A stretch of DNA of 64,000 nt. Origin: CBINFS01 sp966250015. Lineage in GTDB: Bacteria > Bacteroidota > Rhodothermia > Rhodothermales > DASSAV01. The stretch's first letter is position 1. Each line of letters opens with the position of its first letter. A program made the translations under genes and the position numbers. The stretch covers positions 186,001 to 250,000 of the forward strand of contig CBINFS010000002.1 in NCBI GenBank assembly GCA_966250015.1. The letters run 5' to 3'. Shown here one piece after another: positions 59,447-64,000 of the stretch. The notes beneath the pieces are model-generated. The model had not been told where the DNA came from, did no database searches, and saw only the letters and a list, made by a program, of their open reading frames with translations.

Positions 59447-59693
59447 GTCACACGTCCAGCTTTATTGGCTCCGGTTATTGCTCGGCGTAATGCGAGCACC
59501 AATAAACGGAGCAAAGAGGGAGGCGTTCCGATTTGGACCACCTCCCGGATCAATCACTTAAAATAAGCCACCAATGATACAGGTAGACGTCGGAAAAAAC
59601 AACCTCTTCCCCCCATCGGAACCCGATAAAAATCGGAATTTGCCGTGAACAAACGGAGAGGAAGTGGTGATCCGCCCGCTCGATCTGCCCGTT
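59447..59693 (-). promoter_or_regulatory. Structured spacer between infC and rpmI
   Basis: The 247 bp carry several hairpins on the - strand: TTTATTGG/CCAATAAA (59461-59468 with 59499-59506) enclosing TGCTCG/CGAGCA (59479-59484 with 59493-59498), and GGGAGG/CCTCCC (59518-59523 with 59541-59546). A small CCGAT/ATCGG stem lies near 59626. In E. coli and Bacillus the same operon is controlled by L20 binding to RNA near this place. I infer a similar autoregulatory site; no sequence match to known L20 leaders could be checked. Confidence 0.4.
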
Positions 59694-60218
59694 TTATTTT
59701 TTGGCGGGAGACTTGGCAGGTGCGAGAATGGTGGTCATGCGCCGCCCTTCCATTCGAGGCGGCTGGTCGACCCTGGCAACGTCCTGAAGTTCCTCGATGA
59801 ACCGCTTCAGCAGGTCCATTCCCTGGTCCTGGTAGATGATGTCGCGGCCACGGAACTGCACCCATGCCTTCACTTTGTTTCCTTCGTCGAGGAAACCACG
59901 AGCGTGCTTCGTTTTGAACTCGAAGTCGTGCGTGTCCGTATGCGGCCGAAAACGGATTTCTTTCAGCGAAACGGTCAGCGCCTTCTTCCGAGATTCCTTT
60001 TCCTTCTTTTGCTGCTCGTACCTGTACTTGCCGTAGTCGACGATTTTGCAAACCGGTGGGTTGGCTTCCGGTGCTATTTCCACGAGGTCGAGCTGATGCT
60101 CACGCGCCATGTTGAGCGCTTCCTCGATCGTATATATGCCGTGATTACCTTCGGGGTCGACTACGCGTACTCTGGGTGCGCGAATCTCTCCGTTAATTCT
60201 GACTCTGTCTGTAGCGAT
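59694..60218 (-). CDS. infC: Translation initiation factor IF-3 (AUC start)
   Basis: The 174-residue protein reads RINGEIRAPRVRVVDPEG near the N-terminus and LDLVEIAPEANPPVCKIVDY soon after, with the C-terminal domain ending LAPAKSPAKK. IF-3 keeps subunits apart and proofs the start codon. The first ATG in frame (60110) lies in the middle of the conserved N-terminal domain. The homologous sequence continues upstream to an ATC codon at 60218, and a TGA stop sits three codons before it in frame. The start is therefore ATC, matching the rare non-AUG starts that infC uses for self-control in other bacteria. Confidence 0.95.
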   Translation of the reverse strand: MATDRVRINGEIRAPRVRVVDPEGNHGIYTIEEALNMAREHQLDLVEIAPEANPPVCKIVDYGKYRYEQQKKEKESRKKALTVSLKEIRFRPHTDTHDFEFKTKHARGFLDEGNKVKAWVQFRGRDIIYQDQGMDLLKRFIEELQDVARVDQPPRMEGRRMTTILAPAKSPAKK

Positions 60219-60408
60219 GGTTGGTCACCTGGTCTGGTTAGAAGGATGATACTATCGGTGTCCACGTTGAAGACACCACACCGATTCATAATTTACGATT
60301 CGGCAATAAATTCACACGCATGTAAGTACCCGCAAGTTTCCAAAAACCTGCAAGGTGGTAATCGGTTGCAGGGCGCCCGGTCTTAAACAAAAACAACGGT
60401 CTGGCCCG

Positions 60409-62370
60409 TCATGCGACGGGCTTTGAATGGCCGAGCACCTGCTCGATTTCGTCCTGAACGCTTCGGATGAAGCTCTCCAGCGTGATGGTGTCCTGTGCGC
60501 CCTGGCGGTGCCTGCGTATTGAAACCGTTCCCTCCTCTTTTTCCTTCTTGCCCAGGATGAGCATGTAGGGAACCTTGTTGACCTCGGCACTCCGGATTTT
60601 GTAGCCGATCTTTTCATTCCGGAGGTCGACCTCTGAACGCAGCCCGGCTGCCTGGAGACGGGAGTGCACCTCCTGTGCATAGTCCACATAATCCTGGCCG
60701 ATCGGCAGCACTACGACCTGTACGGGAGCAAGCCACGCGGGGAAATTGCCGCCGCAGTGCTCGATGAGCACACCGATGAACCGTTCGAGCGATCCAAACG
60801 GCGCTCTGTGGATCATGACGGGACGGTGCTTCTGGTTGTCCTCGCCAATGTAGGTGAGGTCGAACCGTTCGGGCAGGTTGTAATCGAGCTGCACCGTGCC
60901 GAGCTGCCACTCCCTGCCCAGGGCGTCCTTGACCATGAAGTCGAGCTTCGGGCCGTAGAAGGCTCCTTCCCCAACCGCCTCGACGGTATCCAGGTTCATT
61001 TCGGCGGCCGCTTCCCGGACGGCCTGCTCGGCCTGCAACCATTGTGCCTCGTCCCCAACGTACTTCTCTTTGTTCGCCGGGTCGTGGAGGGACACCTGAG
61101 CCTTGAAGTCGTGGAAGTCGAGCGCGTTGAGCACCCGCAGGGTAAGGGCGATGACGCTCTTGAACTCGTCCTTCACCTGCTCGGGGGTGCAGAAGATGTG
61201 GGCGTCGTCCTGCGTGAAGCCCCGGACGCGCGTCAGTCCACCCAGCTCGCCGGACTGCTCGTAGCGATAAACAGTGCCGAACTCCGCGTACCGCACCGGA
61301 AGCTCGCGGTACGAGCGCGGCCTGTCGGCGAACAGCTGGATGTGGTGCGGGCAGTTCATCGGCTTGAGCAGGTACCCTTCCTCTTCATCTTCGAGCATCG
61401 GGGGGAACTGGCTGTCCTTGTAGTAAGGGTAGTGCCCGCTCGTGCGGTAGAGGTCCAGTCGCCCGATGTGCGGGGTGACGACGGGCTCGTACCCGCCCTT
61501 CAGCTGCTCCCCTTTCAGGAAGTTCATCAGCGTTTCGCGCAGGATGGCGCCTTTGGGTAGCCACATCGGCAGGCCTGGCCCGACCAGCTGGCTGAAGGTG
61601 AACAGCCCCAGCTCACGCCCGATCTTCCGGTGGTCGCGCTGCTTGGCCAGCTCGAGGTGTTCGAGGTACTCGTCGAGCTCTTTCTTCTTCGGGAACGTGA
61701 TGCCGTAAATACGGGTCAGCTGCGGGCGCTTTTCGTCGCCTCTCCAGTACGCACCGGCGGTCGAGAGCAGCTTCGGGTTTTTGATGACACCGGTGGACGG
61801 CACGTGCGGTCCACGGCAGAGATCCGTGAAATTGCCCTGTTTGTAGAAGGTGATAGAGCCGTCCTCGAGGTCCTCGATCAGCTCGATTTTGTACTCGTCA
61901 CCTTTCTCCTTGAAGTACGTGAGGGCTTCGCTCTTACTGACCGGTCTGCGCTCGTAGGGCACGTCCCTCTTCGAGAGCTCCCGCATTTTCTCCTCGATCG
62001 TTTCGAGGTCCTCGGGCGAGATCTTCCGATCACCCAGATCGACGTCGTAGTAGAATCCGTTTTCGATGGCCGGACCGATCCCGAACTTGACGCCGGGGTA
62101 CAGCGCTTCGAGCGCTTCGGCCATCAGGTGTGCAGACGAGTGCCAGTAGACCGCTTTACCTTCGGGGTTATCCCACGTGAGGATCTGGATCTGTGCATCT
62201 TCGGTGATCGGGCTGTTGAGGTCTCGCACGAGCCCGTTCACTTTAACGGCCAGCGCCTGGCGGGCCAGTCCCTGTGAGATGCTGGATGCAACGTCATATC
62301 CCGAAACGCCCTTTTCGAACTCCTTCTCGGAGCCGTCGGGAAAGGTGATCTTTATTGTCTGATCTGCCAT
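60409..62370 (-). CDS. thrS: Threonyl-tRNA synthetase
   Basis: The 653-residue enzyme has an N-terminal TGS domain (about 1-65), an editing domain with HSSAHLMAEAL (HxxxH), a class II catalytic core with MNCPHHIQLF carrying the zinc Cys, and RVRGFTQDDAHIFC. A C-terminal anticodon-binding domain completes it. It charges tRNA-Thr and clears Ser mischarging. I start at ATG 62370; sequence upstream in frame is not ThrRS-like. infC lies 190 bp downstream, in the classic thrS-infC-rpmI-rplT order. Confidence 0.98.
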   Translation of the reverse strand: MADQTIKITFPDGSEKEFEKGVSGYDVASSISQGLARQALAVKVNGLVRDLNSPITEDAQIQILTWDNPEGKAVYWHSSAHLMAEALEALYPGVKFGIGPAIENGFYYDVDLGDRKISPEDLETIEEKMRELSKRDVPYERRPVSKSEALTYFKEKGDEYKIELIEDLEDGSITFYKQGNFTDLCRGPHVPSTGVIKNPKLLSTAGAYWRGDEKRPQLTRIYGITFPKKKELDEYLEHLELAKQRDHRKIGRELGLFTFSQLVGPGLPMWLPKGAILRETLMNFLKGEQLKGGYEPVVTPHIGRLDLYRTSGHYPYYKDSQFPPMLEDEEEGYLLKPMNCPHHIQLFADRPRSYRELPVRYAEFGTVYRYEQSGELGGLTRVRGFTQDDAHIFCTPEQVKDEFKSVIALTLRVLNALDFHDFKAQVSLHDPANKEKYVGDEAQWLQAEQAVREAAAEMNLDTVEAVGEGAFYGPKLDFMVKDALGREWQLGTVQLDYNLPERFDLTYIGEDNQKHRPVMIHRAPFGSLERFIGVLIEHCGGNFPAWLAPVQVVVLPIGQDYVDYAQEVHSRLQAAGLRSEVDLRNEKIGYKIRSAEVNKVPYMLILGKKEKEEGTVSIRRHRQGAQDTITLESFIRSVQDEIEQVLGHSKPVA

Positions 62371-62451
62371 GGATGATTCGAGGTTGTATGGGTGCGGCGC
62401 GGGCGACCAACCGGCCGGTATAATCTCAAAACCATAGTGTGTTTCACGCAA

Positions 62452-62489
62452 TAACAAAAAAGCGCTCCATCGGCATTTCGACGGAGCGC
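62452..62489 (-). terminator. Terminator between tRNA-Val and thrS
   Basis: GCGCTCC/GGAGCGC with an inner TCG/CGA pairing is followed on the - strand by TTTTTTGTTATTG. It ends the tRNA-Val transcript, leaving thrS to use its own promoter in the next 80 bases. Confidence 0.9.
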
Positions 62490-62524
62490 ATCAACTCGAA
62501 AGCGAGAATAAGGTCTTTTGAGTG

Positions 62525-62598
62525 TGGGTCCTAGTGGACTCGAACCACCGACCTCTACGATGTCAACGTAGCGCTCTAACCAACTGAGCTAAGGACCC
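62525..62598 (-). tRNA. tRNA-Val (anticodon GAC)
   Basis: On the - strand the acceptor stem is GGGTCCT/AGGACCC, the D arm GCTCAGTTGGTTAGAGC, and the anticodon arm CTACG-TTGACAT-CGTAG gives anticodon GAC, which reads GUC and GUU. The T arm is CGGTGGTTCGAGTCCACT. The discriminator is A and the next bases are CAC, so CCA is not encoded. Confidence 0.97.
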
Positions 62599-62754
62599 GT
62601 TTTTTGCCCGGGCTCGAAATATACCAAATCGCCCGTTCGTAAGTCAACCAGTATACGTCGCATAGCCGGTTTGGATCACAACTGCCGAAAAAAATGAATG
62701 GTGCGTACCGGAATTCATGGAAACTTGTAGGGGAGGCGCCGATTCACATCAACC

Positions 62755-63357
62755 ATGAAAAACGGGACGGAGGAAAATATGGATTCCGCCGGGTACGGGA
62801 TGCCGGGTGGAAACGAGGTGAGCGAGGTTATCCGGTCGCGGCGGACGATCCACCTTTTCGAAGAAGGCGTACCCCCTGAGGGATTGATCATGCGGGCGCT
62901 CGAGCTGGCCTGCCGGGCTCCCAACCACCGCCTCACGGAACCCTGGCGCTTCTACCTTGCAGGCCGGCAGACCATCAACGCTATCGCCGAGCTCAACGCC
63001 GGGATCGTAGCCGAGATGAAAGGGGCCGCTGCGGGGTCAGCCAAGCTCGAACGGTGGCGGAAGATACCCGGCATGATGATCGTGACGAGCCAAAGATCAG
63101 ACGATCCGGTCCGCGAGCGAGAGGATTTTGCCGCCTGCTGCTGCGCCATTCAGAACTTCATGCTGTACCTGTGGAGTGAAGGCATAGGTGTAAAGTGGAC
63201 GACAGGCCAGGTGGTCAGGGATCCTCGTTTCTATCGGCTCATCGAGGTTAGCCCCGACAAAGAGGAAGTCGTCGGCATGCTGTGGTACGGATACCCGAAA
63301 GAGATTCCCGAGACGCCCCGCACGCCTGCGGAGCGGTTTGTCACCAGACTCCCGTGA
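62755..63357 (+). CDS. Nitroreductase-family flavoprotein
   Basis: The 200-residue protein has the nitroreductase fold signatures VIRSRRTIHLFEEG near the N-terminus, ACRAPNHRLTEPWRF, and the C-terminal EEVVGMLWYGYPKEIP. Such enzymes bind FMN and reduce nitro or quinone compounds with NAD(P)H; the natural substrate is unknown. It is a single gene, divergent from tRNA-Val and convergent with the membrane protein gene that follows. Several ATG codons lie near the start; I use 62755. Confidence 0.85.
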   Translation: MKNGTEENMDSAGYGMPGGNEVSEVIRSRRTIHLFEEGVPPEGLIMRALELACRAPNHRLTEPWRFYLAGRQTINAIAELNAGIVAEMKGAAAGSAKLERWRKIPGMMIVTSQRSDDPVREREDFAACCCAIQNFMLYLWSEGIGVKWTTGQVVRDPRFYRLIEVSPDKEEVVGMLWYGYPKEIPETPRTPAERFVTRLP

Positions 63358-63372
63358 CGGGTGGACCGGGCG

Positions 63373-64000
63373 TTACATCCGAACCTTCAGGTTGACCATG
63401 GGCGCCTGACCACCGGCGGGGGGAAGCGACAGGCTCAAGGTGGCGGGCGCGGCGCCGTCTGCCCGGTGCGCTGCACGGATGGAGGTGAGGCCGGCAAGCA
63501 GCCGGTTGCCCACGAGCATCGTCACGAGGAGCGGCCGGCGTCGGCGTAAGGACTCGGCATCCTCGCGCAGGGATCGGAAGCGCAGGAAGTCGGCTTCGGT
63601 CTCCCACTTCCACTGGTAGGACCGATCGTTCACGTAATCGAGCTGGTCCCAGGCGCGCTCGCGGAGGTTGACTTCGACGTACTCGTCGGAAGAGCGGTAG
63701 GTGGCGATGTTGAGAAAGAAGCCCCGGTTTTTGCCTTCGACGATGGCGCCGGCTTTGCTTGCGGCGAGCGTTTCGTAGTTGTCGACGGTTTGCCCGTACC
63801 TCACCTGCGTGCCTATCAGGCTGACCCAAAGCCCCACGTCCGCGGCGGCGAAGAGGGAGGCGGCACCCCGCCAGCTTCCATCGTGGACGTACCGGTGCCC
63901 CAGGCCGGGTAGGAGGAGGCTCAGCGCAAACGCCTTTTTCGCCGATTTGCTCTCGCTCCCGTCGACGGGCTGAGCCCCGGCCGGGCTATTCGAAAGCCCA
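63373..64000 (-). CDS. Membrane protein, DUF5683-like, partial (cut by right edge)
   Basis: The - strand frame stays open from the window edge to a stop at 63373, so at least 208 residues are present and the N-terminus is missing. The visible part has SAKKAFALSLLLPGLGHRY followed by a hydrophobic helix (GAASLFAAADVGLWVSLIG) and a soluble middle and end. The LPGLG-x-Y motif with nearby helices is typical of the DUF5683 family and related small membrane proteins of Bacteroidota. Function is unknown. An internal GTG at 63837 is not the true start, because the homologous sequence continues upstream. Confidence 0.75.
   Translation of the reverse strand, partial: GLSNSPAGAQPVDGSESKSAKKAFALSLLLPGLGHRYVHDGSWRGAASLFAAADVGLWVSLIGTQVRYGQTVDNYETLAASKAGAIVEGKNRGFFLNIATYRSSDEYVEVNLRERAWDQLDYVNDRSYQWKWETEADFLRFRSLREDAESLRRRRPLLVTMLVGNRLLAGLTSIRAAHRADGAAPATLSLSLPPAGGQAPMVNLKVRM

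Noticed and set aside
62371..62524. T-box leader upstream of thrS
   Set aside because: No T-box sequence or specifier loop is visible; the hairpin there is explained as the tRNA-Val terminator.

Overview
The window is a 64 kb piece of bacterial chromosome made almost entirely of core genes. The gene content and style point to the Bacteroidota/Rhodothermota side of the FCB group, probably a Rhodothermia-like organism. The evidence is a high-GC coding sequence, ribosomal protein genes without Shine-Dalgarno sequences, an omega subunit of the Bacteroidota type, a PSMDVDMY variant motif in CoaBC, and several secreted proteins of the OmpA, TPR and GH29 kinds. This placement is an inference; no rRNA gene is present to confirm it. 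I see no insertion sequence, prophage, CRISPR array or defence island.

Layout, left to right. Positions 1-6.9 kb (+): a Gfo/Idh/MocA oxidoreductase, an UlaG-like metallo-hydrolase, and a two-gene RND efflux operon without an outer-membrane channel. Positions 7.0-20.3 kb (-), read from right to left: dnaA, dnaN, rplM, rpsI, rpsB, tsf, pyrH, frr, tRNA-Ser(GGA), yicC, gmk, rpoZ, coaBC, a family-4 uracil-DNA glycosylase and dnaB. Positions 20.3-20.9 kb: a 605 bp gene-free spacer with a DnaA box, where gene orientation flips; this is my candidate for oriC. Positions 20.9-30.0 kb (+): yceD-like DUF177, rpmF, plsX, fabH, fabD, fabG, a DEAD-box helicase, a ChaN-like protein and an M49-like peptidase lipoprotein. 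Positions 30.1-38.4 kb (-): ybaK-like deacylase, ilvD, a GH29 fucosidase, msrA, a beta-barrel protein, a TPR protein, a LOG-family protein and an OmpA lipoprotein. Positions 38.8-48.1 kb (+): a nucleotidyltransferase, mutS2, a 2-hydroxyacid dehydrogenase, and two ABC exporter halves with an RNase Z gene between them. Positions 48.1-62.6 kb (-), read from right to left: tRNA-Val(GAC), thrS, infC, rpmI, rplT, pheS, pheT, a coiled-coil protein, zapA, a candidate 6S-like RNA, rny, ccmF and a CnoX-like thioredoxin. The window closes with a nitroreductase (+) and a membrane protein gene cut by the right edge (-).

The genes work together mainly as the core of replication initiation (dnaA, dnaN, dnaB, oriC), translation (ribosomal proteins, EF-Ts, RRF, IF3, ThrRS, PheRS, two tRNAs, RNase Z), fatty-acid synthesis and RNA turnover (RNase Y, YicC). 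Several structured non-coding segments stand out: a long hairpin RNA candidate downstream of zapA, a hairpin-rich spacer between infC and rpmI, and a terminator placed just upstream of coaBC. No obviously new multi-gene system is visible. The points most worth checking are a family-4 uracil-DNA glycosylase that has lost all its iron-sulfur cysteines, the 6S-like RNA, the oriC candidate, and the asymmetric ABC exporter pair that encloses rnz.
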